A DNA stretch of 24,916 bases, taken from contig NZ_QFAY01000035.1 of NCBI RefSeq assembly GCF_017884005.1, positions 1 to 24,916 of the forward strand, in the 5' to 3' direction. A program made the translations under genes and the position numbers. The notes beneath the pieces were generated by a model. The model saw only the letters and a program-made list of their open reading frames with translations, had not been told where the DNA came from and did not search any database. This document shows positions 7,486-15,421 of this stretch, piece after piece; position 1 is the first letter of the stretch, and every line of letters starts with the position of its first letter. Source of the stretch: Streptococcus panodentis. GTDB taxonomy: Bacteria > Bacillota > Bacilli > Lactobacillales > Streptococcaceae.

Positions 7486-8007
7486 CTATTTCTGACTTTT
7501 TCGGCTGAAAACCAGCTCTGCAAAAGGGCCAAATTGTCTGAGGCTATCCAGTTGGTAAAAGCGCTGCCCTTCCTCTTGGGTAAAGAGGGGAACCCCCTTT
7601 CCTAGGATAAGGGGCGCTATCTGAATAATGAGGTGGTCGAAAAGATCCGCATCCAAGAGCGGTCCTACCAAGGAATTACCACCAATCACAAAGACATTTT
7701 TGCCTTTGTCAATCTGGTGAACAAAGTCCACCACATCCCCAGCTACTGGCTGGTAATTGCTGACAGGCAGGTGCCTATCATGCGTAAAGACATAGTTTTC
7801 CGTAGCTTGATAAAAACTTTCTACATCTTGCAAATCTTGGATTTCCTCAAAGGTCCGCTTGCCCATGATGGTGATATCCATTTGCCTGTAAAAGTCATCA
7901 TAGCCTGTATCCTCTACAGAACCAAGCTGATGCAGCCAGTCTATCCTGTGCTGGCTGTCTGCCAAGTAGCCATCCATGGTGATACAGCCGTAAAAATATA
8001 CTGCCAT
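7486..8007 (-). CDS. Dihydrofolate reductase family protein (RibD C-terminal-like)
   Basis: A 173-aa single-domain protein of the DHFR/RibD-C fold, expected to be an NADPH-dependent reductase. Visible signatures are ITMDGYLA (residues 10-17), IMGKRTFEEI (47-56), FVIGGNSLVGPLLDADLFD (105-123) and APLILGKGVPLF. These are typical of the YwjB/YyaP-type stand-alone reductases rather than of the folate enzyme FolA. The substrate is unknown. It starts 8 nt after the nucleoside phosphorylase gene, so the two are co-transcribed. Nothing in the sequence ties it to cysteine or tRNA metabolism. Confidence 0.85.
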   Translation of the reverse strand: MAVYFYGCITMDGYLADSQHRIDWLHQLGSVEDTGYDDFYRQMDITIMGKRTFEEIQDLQDVESFYQATENYVFTHDRHLPVSNYQPVAGDVVDFVHQIDKGKNVFVIGGNSLVGPLLDADLFDHLIIQIAPLILGKGVPLFTQEEGQRFYQLDSLRQFGPFAELVFSRKSQK

Positions 8008-8015
8008 TCTTGTAG

Positions 8016-8780
8016 TTACCTTTCTAGTTCCTTTGCTATTGTCAAAGCGACAGTGAAAAAAGTCATGGCATCAGCTATCCGCTCTGCATGGCGGGCATCC
8101 CAGGTTCGGTTATGATGATCCACATAGTCAGCCGTATAGAAGAATTGATAGACCTTGGTCTTACGAAACTGGCTCCAGGCCATAATCGCCGAAGCTTCCA
8201 TATCCACCACTTTGGCTCCAGCAGCCAAGCGACGCTTGACCTTATCAGGCGTTTCTCGATAAAAGGCATCAGTCGTCCAAGACTTGGTGCGGATATGCTC
8301 GATATTGTGCTTATCAAAGATGGCTTCCATCTTGGCCAGCAAGACTTCATCATAGGCAATCTCCGGACTGGCCGGAGCATAGTGGTAACTGGTCCCTTCA
8401 TCTCGCAGGGCAGCAGCCGGCAGGATAATCCTGTCCGCCGCAATCCCCCGGTCCAAGACACCGCAGGAACCCAGTACAATAAAGTTTTTGAAGCCTCTGG
8501 CTGCCAATTCTTCCAACTGCCCGACTGTCATGGGTGCCCCGATGAGCGCCAGCATGACTGCCACTTCAATATCTCCTTGCTGATAAATATACCAAGAATG
8601 CAGGCCATTGAGGCTCTTGAGATGGCCGCCTGGCCGGACCGCATCCGACTCCAGCAAGCGCTCAATGATCTGACCATTAAAGGACAGGATGATGGTGTCG
8701 CAAATCTGTCCAGGCTCCAGTATCTGTTTATCCGTCGGCTCAATGACCCCAGGCACGTTTTCAAATTCTTCCAGCAGCAT
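8016..8780 (-). CDS. Nucleoside phosphorylase family protein
   Basis: A 254-aa protein of the PNP/UDP phosphorylase superfamily, which cleaves nucleosides with phosphate to a base and ribose-1-phosphate. It contains ALIGAPMTVGQLEELAARG (about 77-95), the glycine-rich VLGSCGVLD (100-108), and KVVDMEASAIMAW near 195, where the ME(A/S)SA segment usually contacts the ribose. The family normally forms trimers or hexamers in the cytosol. Base specificity (uridine or purine) cannot be decided by eye. RBS AAGGGA precedes ATG 8780. It sits between the OmdA-like gene and the reductase gene with gaps of only 8-14 nt. Confidence 0.85.
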   Translation of the reverse strand: MLLEEFENVPGVIEPTDKQILEPGQICDTIILSFNGQIIERLLESDAVRPGGHLKSLNGLHSWYIYQQGDIEVAVMLALIGAPMTVGQLEELAARGFKNFIVLGSCGVLDRGIAADRIILPAAALRDEGTSYHYAPASPEIAYDEVLLAKMEAIFDKHNIEHIRTKSWTTDAFYRETPDKVKRRLAAGAKVVDMEASAIMAWSQFRKTKVYQFFYTADYVDHHNRTWDARHAERIADAMTFFTVALTIAKELER

Positions 8781-8794
8781 AAACCGTCCCTTTC

Positions 8795-8995
8795 TTATGA
8801 GTCCAGCAAATCCCGCTTCATCTTCTCAATGCGGCGCAGCTTGGTCTCATCTTTTTTGGCCTCACTGATATAGCGAGCCCATTCTCGCTGGTGGCTAAGC
8901 GGGAGTTTGATAAAGCGCTCCTTGGCAGGACTGTCCAAGCGGTCTTTCAGTTCAAGGACTGCCTGGTTCAAAATAGCGTCTGATAAATCTGACAC
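8795..8995 (-). CDS. YdeI/OmdA-like small protein
   Basis: A 66-aa protein whose C-terminal half (LPLSHQREWARYISEAKKDE then KLRRIEKMKRDL) matches the motif of the bacteriocin-protection/OmpD-associated (OmdA, YdeI) family. In larger members this motif forms the C-terminal helical domain, so here the domain stands almost alone. Its biochemical role is unknown. A GTG start at 8995 follows AGGAGGAGA. It is the first of the short gene group after cysE and 14 nt upstream of the phosphorylase gene, and is presumably co-transcribed with both. Confidence 0.75.
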   Translation of the reverse strand: MSDLSDAILNQAVLELKDRLDSPAKERFIKLPLSHQREWARYISEAKKDETKLRRIEKMKRDLLDS

Positions 8996-9058
8996 AGTCG
9001 TCTCCTCCTGTCATAATTTTCACTTCAATAACTTGGCCAACAAAGCCTGACAGCTTTT

Positions 9059-9676
9059 CTACAGCCCCGACGAATGATGGCTGGCCTCGCGGGCCTGCTC
9101 CAGCTTGTCCAGATAGTATTCCCGCTTTTCCTCTTCTTCGTGGATAGCCGGCTCGTCCTTCTGGCCGTGAACCCGGACGATTTTGGCCGGAATCCCGACC
9201 ACCGTTACATCAGCTGGTACATCCGCTACGACAACCGCTCCGGCCCCGACCTTGGCTTTCTCGCCGATTTCAATCGGACCGATCACCTGCGAATGGGCAG
9301 AAATCAAAGCTCCCCGGCGAACCGTCGGATGGCGTTTGCCGGTGTCCTTGCCGGTTCCTCCCAGCGTCACACCGTGGTAGAGCATGGCTCCTTTTTCGAC
9401 AATGGCTGTTTCGCCGATGACCAGGCCGCTGCCATGGTCGATAAAGACACCGGACTCAATCTGAGCACCGGGATGAATCTCAATCTGGGTCCAAAAGCGC
9501 CAGAACTGGCTGTTCATCCGTGCCAGAAGCTTAAAGCCGTGCTTCCACAAAAAGTGGGAAATCCGATGGGCTGCTAAGGCCTTAACCCCCGGATAGGTGA
9601 GGACAACCTCCAGCGAAGTACGAGCTGCTGGATCATTTTCTTTTACTATATCAATGGTTTCTTTCCACCAACCCAT
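9059..9676 (-). CDS. cysE: Serine O-acetyltransferase
   Basis: Makes O-acetylserine from serine and acetyl-CoA, the first step of cysteine synthesis. The product is 205 aa, the short Gram-positive form. A helical N-terminus (1-60) is followed by a left-handed beta-helix of hexapeptide repeats: IEIHPGA (65-71), FIDHGSGLVIGETA (78-91, with the likely catalytic H81), HGVTLGGTGKDTGKRHP (101-117) and VGIPAKIV near 168. A charged coiled tail follows. It lies 96 nt after pnp in the same direction; the pnp-cysE-cysS order links cysteine supply and tRNA-Cys charging in one run. I saw no T-box or other cysteine-responsive leader. Confidence 0.95.
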   Translation of the reverse strand: MGWWKETIDIVKENDPAARTSLEVVLTYPGVKALAAHRISHFLWKHGFKLLARMNSQFWRFWTQIEIHPGAQIESGVFIDHGSGLVIGETAIVEKGAMLYHGVTLGGTGKDTGKRHPTVRRGALISAHSQVIGPIEIGEKAKVGAGAVVVADVPADVTVVGIPAKIVRVHGQKDEPAIHEEEEKREYYLDKLEQAREASHHSSGL

Positions 9677-9772
9677 CTTCTTCTCCTTTATGATTTTAAA
9701 AACAAGGGATTTGTCCGAACGCCTGCCAAAGGTCTTTTTCTTGCAGACGGACAGTCTATCCCTCTTTTTCCA

Positions 9773-11968
9773 TTATCCTTCCGGCTTTTCTGCCTTTGTT
9801 TCCTGCTGCTCCTTATGAGCCTTAGGATGGTGAGGCTTGTCATGGTGCTTTCTTGGCTTATCAGACTTTGGCGGACGGGGCAGCAGCACCTTCATAGAAG
9901 CATCTACCCGGCCCTTGGCATCAATCTTGATCACCTTAACATCCACTTCATCACCGATTTGCACCAGATCTTCTACATTGTTGGTGCGGGTCCAGGCCAT
10001 TTCTGAAATGTGGACCAGCGCATCGGTCTTGTCAAAGAGATTGACAAAGGCACCGAACTTCTCAATGCGGACTACCTTGGCATGATAAACCTCATCTACC
10101 TTAGCCTCACGGACCAGAGCTGCGATGATTTCCTTGGCCCGATTGATGGCATCCTGATCGCTGGAGTAAATGGCTACATTGCCTTCGTCGTCAATATCAA
10201 TCTTAACGCCGGTTTCAGCGATGATCTTGTCAATGGTCTCACCGCCCTTGCCGATGACAATCTTAATCTTGTCCACATCGATCTTAATAGTATCAATTTT
10301 CGGAGCGGTCGGAGCCAGTTCAGGCCGCGGAGCTGGAATGGTCGCTTCAATCAAATCCAGAATTTCAAAACGGGCTTTCTTGGCCTGAGCCAGCGCTTCT
10401 GTCAGGATTTCCGCTGTGATTCCCGCTATCTTAATATCCATCTGCAGAGCTGTGATCCCCTCACGGGTTCCCGCCACCTTGAAGTCCATATCGCCAAAGT
10501 GGTCTTCCAGCCCCTGGATGTCGGTCAGAACCGTGTAATTGCTGCCGTCTGAGATCAGTCCCATAGCAATTCCGGCAACCGGTGCCTTGATGGGCACACC
10601 GCCGGCCATCAGTGCCAGCGTGCCTGCACAGATTGATGCCTGAGAGGACGAACCGTTTGACTCCAGTACTTCTGCTACCAGCCGGATGGCATAAGGGAAG
10701 TCCTCCAGGCTCGGCAGGACCTGCTCCAAAGCCCGCTCACCCAAGGCACCGTGACCGATTTCCCGGCGGCCCGGCGCACCGTAGCGGCCCGTCTCACCGA
10801 CTGAATACTGCGGAAAATTGTAGTGGTGCATAAAGCGTTTCTTGTATTCCGGATCCAGCCCATCTACAATCTGGGTCTCGCCCATCGGTGCCAAGGTCAG
10901 GACAGACAGAGCCTGAGTTTGCCCGCGGGTAAAGAGACCGGATCCGTGCACGCGGGGCAGGTAGTCTACTTCCGCATCCAGCGGCCGGATTTCATCGACC
11001 TTACGGCCGTCCGGACGGACCTTGTCTTCTGTAATCAAGCGGCGGACTTCCGCATGCTCCATCTGTTCCAGAATCTCCGCCACATCCCGCATGATGCGGT
11101 CAAAGTCCTCATGGTCTGCATATTTCTCTTCGTAAACAGCCGTCACTTGGTCTTTGACCTCTTGGGTAGCGGCCTCACGCGCCAGCTTTTCTTCCACCTG
11201 AACGGCTTGCTGCAGGTCGCTGTTGTAGGCGGCCACAATCTCTGCCTGCAAAGCTGGGTCCACCTGCAGCAGCTCGACCTCAGCCTTGTCCTTGCCGACT
11301 GCTGCCACGATTTCTTCTTGGAAGGCTATCAGCTCTTTGACTGCTTCATGGCCTTTGAGCAGGGCTTCCAGCATCACTGCTTCTGGCAGTTCCTTGGCGC
11401 CGGACTCTACCATATTGATGGCATCCTTGGTCCCTGCTACCGTCAATTCCAGCAAGGAGACAGCTTTTTGCTCCTTGGTCGGATTGATGACAAATTCTCC
11501 GTCCACATAGCCTACCTGTACCCCTGCGATAGGGCCGTCAAAAGGAATATCAGAGACAGACAGGGCCAGAGAGGAGCCAAACATGGCCGCCATTTGCGGC
11601 GAAGCATCTTCATCATAGGAAAGCACAGTATTGATGACCTGCACTTCATTGCGGAAGCCTTCCGCAAACATAGGACGGATTGGGCGGTCAATCAGACGGG
11701 CGGTCAGGGTCGCATCGGTAGAAGGACGGCCTTCACGCTTGTTGAAGCCGCCGGGATACTTCCCAGCTGCATACATTTTTTCTTCATAGTTGACCTGCAG
11801 GGGGAAGAAATCACCCGTAGCCATCTTCTTGGACATGGTCGCAGCCGTTAAGACGGTGCTTTCGCCATAGCGCACCACTGCGCTGCCGTTGGCCTGTTTG
11901 GCCACCTGACCGGTTTCAACCACCAATTCGCGGCCGGCAAAAGTGGTCTTAAATATCTGTTTTGTCAT
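9773..11968 (-). CDS. pnp: Polyribonucleotide nucleotidyltransferase (PNPase)
   Basis: 3'-to-5' phosphorolytic exoribonuclease of mRNA decay, trimeric and cytosolic. The product is 731 aa from ATG 11968. Two RNase PH-like domains flank an all-helical linker (about 210-310). The second PH domain contains [15 protein letters not shown] and the metal-site [13 protein letters not shown] domain follows with [10 protein letters not shown], then an S1 domain ([15 protein letters not shown]). The C-terminal tail of about 35 residues is basic and His/Pro/Lys-rich and looks unstructured. ATG 11968 is chosen because AAAGGAG lies 9-10 nt upstream; an in-frame extension to 11992 covers that site. A leader of about 300 nt full of hairpins precedes it. 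Confidence 0.97.
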   Translation of the reverse strand: MTKQIFKTTFAGRELVVETGQVAKQANGSAVVRYGESTVLTAATMSKKMATGDFFPLQVNYEEKMYAAGKYPGGFNKREGRPSTDATLTARLIDRPIRPMFAEGFRNEVQVINTVLSYDEDASPQMAAMFGSSLALSVSDIPFDGPIAGVQVGYVDGEFVINPTKEQKAVSLLELTVAGTKDAINMVESGAKELPEAVMLEALLKGHEAVKELIAFQEEIVAAVGKDKAEVELLQVDPALQAEIVAAYNSDLQQAVQVEEKLAREAATQEVKDQVTAVYEEKYADHEDFDRIMRDVAEILEQMEHAEVRRLITEDKVRPDGRKVDEIRPLDAEVDYLPRVHGSGLFTRGQTQALSVLTLAPMGETQIVDGLDPEYKKRFMHHYNFPQYSVGETGRYGAPGRREIGHGALGERALEQVLPSLEDFPYAIRLVAEVLESNGSSSQASICAGTLALMAGGVPIKAPVAGIAMGLISDGSNYTVLTDIQGLEDHFGDMDFKVAGTREGITALQMDIKIAGITAEILTEALAQAKKARFEILDLIEATIPAPRPELAPTAPKIDTIKIDVDKIKIVIGKGGETIDKIIAETGVKIDIDDEGNVAIYSSDQDAINRAKEIIAALVREAKVDEVYHAKVVRIEKFGAFVNLFDKTDALVHISEMAWTRTNNVEDLVQIGDEVDVKVIKIDAKGRVDASMKVLLPRPPKSDKPRKHHDKPHHPKAHKEQQETKAEKPEG

Positions 11969-12268
11969 AAATAGACGACTCCTTTTGAGCATTCGCTCGA
12001 TTAGTATTGTATACGTCTTGGCTACAAAGATGAAGATACACTAAAGATGCTGCGGGGCAGTCCGGCTTGCAGAATCTTTCTGCAGAAAAAGAGGAAACAG
12101 ACGCAGCCCTCGCTCGATAAGTGCCAGAAAACTTCTCTTTTCCCTAATAATGAGCCCCAGGCTCCATTCAGCCTGCGTTCAATAACGCAGCCAAGCAGAA
12201 ATCTTACCCGCTCAAGAGGCTGAAAGCCGGCTGTCCAAAGCGTTTAGCGCCGCCTCTTGCAGCCTTGC
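11969..12268 (-). promoter_or_regulatory. Structured 5' leader of pnp
   Basis: About 300 nt between the likely promoter (12275-12280) and pnp contain no gene but several perfect stems. CAAGAGGC (12213-12220) pairs with GCCTCTTG (12252-12259), CTGCGTT pairs with AACGCAG near 12171-12190, and TGCAGAA with a 3-nt loop pairs with TTCTGCA near 12070. E. coli PNPase controls its own synthesis through stem-loops in the pnp leader (established knowledge). A comparable role here is inference. No rpsO gene precedes pnp in this window. Confidence 0.5.
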
Positions 12269-12274
12269 TGTATT

Positions 12275-12280
12275 ATTATA
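12275..12280 (-). promoter_or_regulatory. Probable -10 box of the pnp promoter
   Basis: A perfect TATAAT on the minus strand. The -35 is unclear: TTGATA lies only 12 nt away and GCGCTT lies 16 nt away. From here to the pcp terminator (12281-12478) I see no gene, only AT-rich sequence. Confidence 0.45.
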
Positions 12281-12478
12281 CCCTCATCTTTGTATCAAGC
12301 GCGTATAAACCTTATTTTACCATATTTCCGGTTAAAAGAAAAAGGGTAAAAACAGCTTTTTCTCAAGAATATTCCGAAATCTCTGGACCTTATTTTTCAT
12401 TGAGGATTATTCGCTCGGCTGAACTCCGGTACCAGCTGCAGCTCGCCGCCCGGTCTGATGTTGATTTTCATTGCATCT

Positions 12479-12539
12479 AAAAAAGACGATTGGCCCCATT
12501 CTGCAGCAGCAGTGCCTGCAGACCTCCTTCGTCTTTTTT
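12479..12539 (-). terminator. Terminator of the DUF969-DUF979-pcp operon
   Basis: AAAAAAGACGA (12479-12489) pairs with TCGTCTTTTTT (12529-12539), an 11-bp stem enclosing a second CTGCAG-rich hairpin. The A/T runs at both ends allow use in either direction. It lies about 43 nt after the pcp stop. Confidence 0.8.
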
Positions 12540-12581
12540 CTTATTTTTTGTAAGCAGCCGATAAAAAGGGCCCTGTTTTTG

Positions 12582-13226
12582 TCAATGAGTTGCACCGCCG
12601 ACCGTCTGAATATCGCCATCTTGGTAATCTACAATGGCTCCGATAGCAGCTTCGATTCCTCGGCTGATGTCTGTCAGGCTCATGGCAGCTGTATCGGGTT
12701 TATCCACTACCTGCTCCATCATATAAGGAATATGCATAAAGCCCGCTTTGACATGCGGAAATTGCTTGTCTGCCAAGTACAGCGCTTGGTACATGAGGTG
12801 ATTGCAGACAAAGGTCCCTGCTGTATTGGACACAGCCGCAGGCAGACCAGCATCCTGAATCGCTTTTACCATGGCTTTGATAGGCAGACTGCTGAAGTAG
12901 GCGGGGGCTCCGTCTGCCCGTATCGGCACATCAATCGGCTGATTTCCTTCGTTATCCGGGATGCGGGCATCATCCTGATTGATAGCAACCCGCTCCGGAG
13001 TCAGACCTGTACGTCCTCCGGCCTGGCCGATACAAAGGACAGCATCTGGCTGGTAGGCTTTCAGTTCTTCTTCCAAAACCTGAGCAGATTTATGAAAAAC
13101 GGTCGGTATTTCTATCCATTTGACCTCAGCCCCCTGAATGCTGGCTGGCAGTCTTTTTACGGATTCCAAAGCAGGGTTGATCATTTCTCCGCCAAAGGGA
13201 TTAAAACCGGTCACTAAAATTTTCAT
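12582..13226 (-). CDS. pcp: Pyroglutamyl-peptidase I
   Basis: A cytosolic cysteine peptidase (family C15) that removes N-terminal pyroglutamate (5-oxoproline) from peptides. The 214-aa length is normal. The catalytic triad is visible as E78 (LTPERVAIN), C141 (GTFVCNH) and H165 (GFMHIPY), and the N-terminal TGFNPFGGE loop is intact. It is the last gene of an operon with two multi-membrane-span proteins of the DUF979 and DUF969 families, 29 nt after DUF979. It is followed by a strong terminator. Its product 5-oxoproline must be metabolised or moved, which suggests a role for its partners. Confidence 0.96.
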   Translation of the reverse strand: MKILVTGFNPFGGEMINPALESVKRLPASIQGAEVKWIEIPTVFHKSAQVLEEELKAYQPDAVLCIGQAGGRTGLTPERVAINQDDARIPDNEGNQPIDVPIRADGAPAYFSSLPIKAMVKAIQDAGLPAAVSNTAGTFVCNHLMYQALYLADKQFPHVKAGFMHIPYMMEQVVDKPDTAAMSLTDISRGIEAAIGAIVDYQDGDIQTVGGATH

Positions 13227-13255
13227 CGTTTCTTCTCCTCTCTTTGAGCCTTATG

Positions 13256-14182
13256 TTAAAAGGCTAAAAAATACATCAAAGCAATATGGATTGCAATCAT
13301 AATCAAGGCAACAGGCGCCTGAGCTTTAATGACACCATTTGGATCTTTCATATCCATCAGAGCTGCCGGCAGAGCGTTAAAGTTGGCAGCCATTGGCGTC
13401 AGCAAGGTCCCGCAGTAGCCGGCTGTCATAGCAAGAGCCCCTGCAATGATAGGATTGGCGCCAAGAGCAAAAACAAAAGGCACTCCAACACCGGCTGTGA
13501 TGACAGTAAAGGCTGCAAAAGCATTGCCCATAATCATGGTAAAGACGACCATCCCCAAGACATAGGCCGCAACTCCGAAAAATCGGCTGTCTGCCGGAAC
13601 CAGCCCGCTGATCATCTTTGCGATGACATCGCCGACGCCAGCCGCCGTGAAGATCGCTCCCAAGGCTCCCAGAAGCTGGGGCAGAATACCGCTTGTTGAG
13701 ACCTGCTGGGTCATCCGGTTGTTCTCCGCCAAGAGAGACTGCGGCTTCGCACGCATGATGATGAGGGCTGCTGCAGTCGCAATAATAGCACCAAAGCTGA
13801 TCGAAACCCGGCTGAAATCTGGCAATAGCTGAGCCATTAAAAGAGCAATCACTGACATGAGCATGACCGGAAGGAAAATCCGATTTTTCAGCTTAACAGC
13901 ACTCGCTTCTGCCTCCTTCTCACTATGTGCCGGCAGCGTCCCGATGCGAACCTGTTTAAAAAGAGTCAGGAGGGCAATGACAATAACAAGAGCGCCTGTC
14001 ACCTTATTGGGAAGATAAGTGCCGCCCAGAAAGGTCAGACCCAGCAGCCCCCAAAACAAACCTGTCCCAAAGCGAACGGGATTGCTTGTATCCTTATAGG
14101 CGCAGTATGCTGTGTGCAGGAACTGCAGCCCAATCAAAATATAGGTGATTTCCAACGATTTTTCTGCTAATTCTGCCATCAT
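13256..14182 (-). CDS. DUF979 family membrane transporter-like protein
   Basis: A 308-aa integral membrane protein with about nine hydrophobic helices. One polar stretch of about 25 residues (PAHSEKEAEASAVKLKNR, near 84-101) divides the first few helices from the rest. The C-terminal half holds GYCGTLLTPMAANFNALPAAL, a glycine/proline-broken segment typical of substrate pores. DUF979 and DUF969 form a conserved two-gene pair of uncharacterised transporter-like proteins. Its start overlaps the DUF969 stop by 4 nt (ATGA), so the two are coupled and probably form one complex. Beside pcp, the likely substrate is 5-oxoproline or a pyroglutamyl peptide (inference). Confidence 0.85.
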   Translation of the reverse strand: MMAELAEKSLEITYILIGLQFLHTAYCAYKDTSNPVRFGTGLFWGLLGLTFLGGTYLPNKVTGALVIVIALLTLFKQVRIGTLPAHSEKEAEASAVKLKNRIFLPVMLMSVIALLMAQLLPDFSRVSISFGAIIATAAALIIMRAKPQSLLAENNRMTQQVSTSGILPQLLGALGAIFTAAGVGDVIAKMISGLVPADSRFFGVAAYVLGMVVFTMIMGNAFAAFTVITAGVGVPFVFALGANPIIAGALAMTAGYCGTLLTPMAANFNALPAALMDMKDPNGVIKAQAPVALIMIAIHIALMYFLAF

Positions 14183-14874
14183 TTCTCTTCTCCTTTCCCG
14201 CTTTTCATCCTGTTTTTCTGCAGTTTTTTGTCAAACAGATAATTGTAGAGGCTAACGACAAAAATTGTTATCACAGCGACGATGACAGACGCTGAAGCAA
14301 TGCTGGCAAAGTTCCCGTCATAGCCAAGCTGTTTCAGGGTTTCGCCAATTAACAAAACTCCTCCTGCCCCGACAAAAGTATTTTGAGCAAAAAAGTTCCC
14401 AAAATTTTCATTAGCAGCCGCACGCGCCTTGATTTCCTCATCTTCCTCCGCCGTCAGCTCTCTGCCAGTCTGAGTTTGGGCAGCTGCTTCCCCCATCGGC
14501 TGGACCAAAGGACGAACAAACTGAGGATGCCCTCCCAACCGAATCGAAAAGAAGCCCGCTAATTCGCGAATAATCAGATAGACCGTATAAAAAGTTCCGG
14601 CCGTTAAGCCCTTAAGGCGCTGAATCAGGTGAATCGCCCGCTGCTTCAGACCGTAGGTTTCAGACAGTCCGACCAGCGGCAGCGTAACCATAAAGATAGT
14701 CAGCACTCGCTGATTGGTAAATTCCTTGCCTAAAATTTCTAAGAAATCCAAGAAAGGAATACCGGATACCAAAGCAGTAGCCAAAGCTGCAATAACAACC
14801 ATTGCTATCGTATCAAATTTCAAAATAAAACCTACTACAATAATGGCAATGCCGATTAGTTTTATCCACTCCAT
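14179..14874 (-). CDS. DUF969 family membrane transporter-like protein
   Basis: A 231-aa membrane protein: two N-terminal helices, a third near residues 58-72, another near 95-112, and two C-terminal helices. A soluble acidic segment (ELTAEEDEEIKARAAANENF) interrupts the middle. IRLGGHPQFVRPLVQPM (113-129) and NFFAQNTFVGAGGVLLIGETL look like re-entrant or pore segments with conserved polar residues. It is the first gene of the DUF969-DUF979-pcp operon. ATG 14874 has AAGGAG 8 nt upstream. The promoter is probably at 15267-15294, leaving a leader of about 385 nt filled with hairpin repeats. Confidence 0.85.
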   Translation of the reverse strand: MEWIKLIGIAIIVVGFILKFDTIAMVVIAALATALVSGIPFLDFLEILGKEFTNQRVLTIFMVTLPLVGLSETYGLKQRAIHLIQRLKGLTAGTFYTVYLIIRELAGFFSIRLGGHPQFVRPLVQPMGEAAAQTQTGRELTAEEDEEIKARAAANENFGNFFAQNTFVGAGGVLLIGETLKQLGYDGNFASIASASVIVAVITIFVVSLYNYLFDKKLQKNRMKSGKGEEK

Positions 14875-14950
14875 AAAGAACTCCTTTTTGTCTCTATTCT
14901 TCGAAAAATCACTTCAAACCACGTCAGCTTGACAGTCTGAGGGAGTAAAA

Positions 14951-15069
14951 AGGTCCGGGGGACCTTTTTAGCCCCTGCCTAGAAATTCAAAAGCAGGGAA
15001 GGTCCGGGGGACCTTTTTAGCCCCTGCCTAGAAATTCAAAAGCAGGGAAGGTCCGGGGGACCTTTTCAG
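14951..15069. repeat. 49-bp tandem repeat of terminator-like hairpins
   Basis: AGGTCC recurs at 14951, 15000 and 15049, a period of exactly 49 bp. There are two full, nearly identical units and a diverging third. Each unit holds AAGGTCC and GGACCTT around a GGG loop, extended to a 10-bp stem with A and T runs in the first copy. It also holds a CCCTGC/GCAGGG stem around TAGAAATTCAAAA. The first hairpin is the same design as the TGAAAAGGTCT hairpin of the larger repeats at 20893 and 22370. The whole array lies in the leader of the DUF969 operon. Confidence 0.9.
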
Positions 15070-15101
15070 ACCGGACCCGGAAACGATGAGGCAGGGAGGC
15101 T

Positions 15102-15172
15102 GCAGATAAAGAAAGCGAAGCTTTCACCAAATAGGCCTACTGCTGAGACTTCCTTGCGGAAGCTTTATCTGC
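15102..15172. repeat. Nested hairpin block in the DUF969 leader
   Basis: GCAGATAAAG (15102-15111) pairs with CTTTATCTGC (15163-15172). Inside are GAAAGC-GAA-GCTTTC (15111-15125) and CTTCC-TTGC-GGAAG (15149-15162). From 15173 to 15260 come a broken copy of the CCCCCGGACTGT module (about 15207-15220) and a GATTTTCACTGAGTATG motif. At 14894-14935 a CTTCAAACCACGTCAGCTT stretch resembles a common pneumococcal intergenic repeat, from memory. I see no gene in 14875-15421. Confidence 0.7.
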
Positions 15173-15266
15173 AATCTCAAAGCATTGCTGCTGCCGCTCC
15201 ATTCACACCCCCCGGACTGTTGAGCAGCCTGGTTTGCTGATGATTTTCACTGAGTATGCTTCATTA

Positions 15267-15294
15267 ATTATAGTATATCATACATTTAAATCAA
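15267..15294 (-). promoter_or_regulatory. Probable promoter of DUF969-DUF979-pcp
   Basis: On the minus strand TTGATT (15294-15289), a 16-nt spacer and a perfect TATAAT (15272-15267). It reads through the repeat block toward DUF969, giving a leader of about 385 nt. Confidence 0.6.
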
Positions 15295-15380
15295 CCGTTC
15301 ATGGATTTTGGAACGAATTGATGAATTTTTCCGCTCCCCGGGCAAATCGTTATAAAAGTCTCCTTTTTCGTCCGATTTTC

Positions 15381-15389
15381 TGCTATACT
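15381..15389 (+). promoter_or_regulatory. Extended -10 promoter of pepF
   Basis: TGC-TATACT is an extended -10. The -35 region (TCCTTT, 17 nt upstream) is poor, as is common with extended -10 promoters. It lies 32 nt before the pepF ATG. Confidence 0.6.
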
Positions 15390-15421
15390 AGAGATAGTAT
15401 TTGCACTAAAAGGAGACAAGC

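Noticed and set aside
9677..9772. Terminator or T-box between pnp and cysE
   Set aside because: No convincing stem with a T run and no T-box consensus could be seen, so the genes are treated as one run.
10823..11851. 342-codon plus-strand ORF antisense to pnp
   Set aside because: It lies wholly inside the well-supported pnp gene on the other strand and has no family features or RBS; it is a shadow of pnp codon use.
11969..11992. Eight-residue N-terminal extension of PNPase (MLKRSRLF)
   Set aside because: It would place the start upstream of, and covering, the clear AAAGGAG site that serves ATG 11968; family members begin at MTKQIF.
12397..12471. 24-codon minus-strand ORF (MKINIRPGGELQLVPEFSRA...)
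   Set aside because: It looks slightly protein-like but has no RBS, overlaps a GATTTTCATTG repeat-like motif and sits between the pcp terminator and pnp promoter; too short to support.
14951..15069. Possible CRISPR array
   Set aside because: The 49-bp units are adjacent copies without variable spacers, only about 2.4 units are present, and no cas gene is near.
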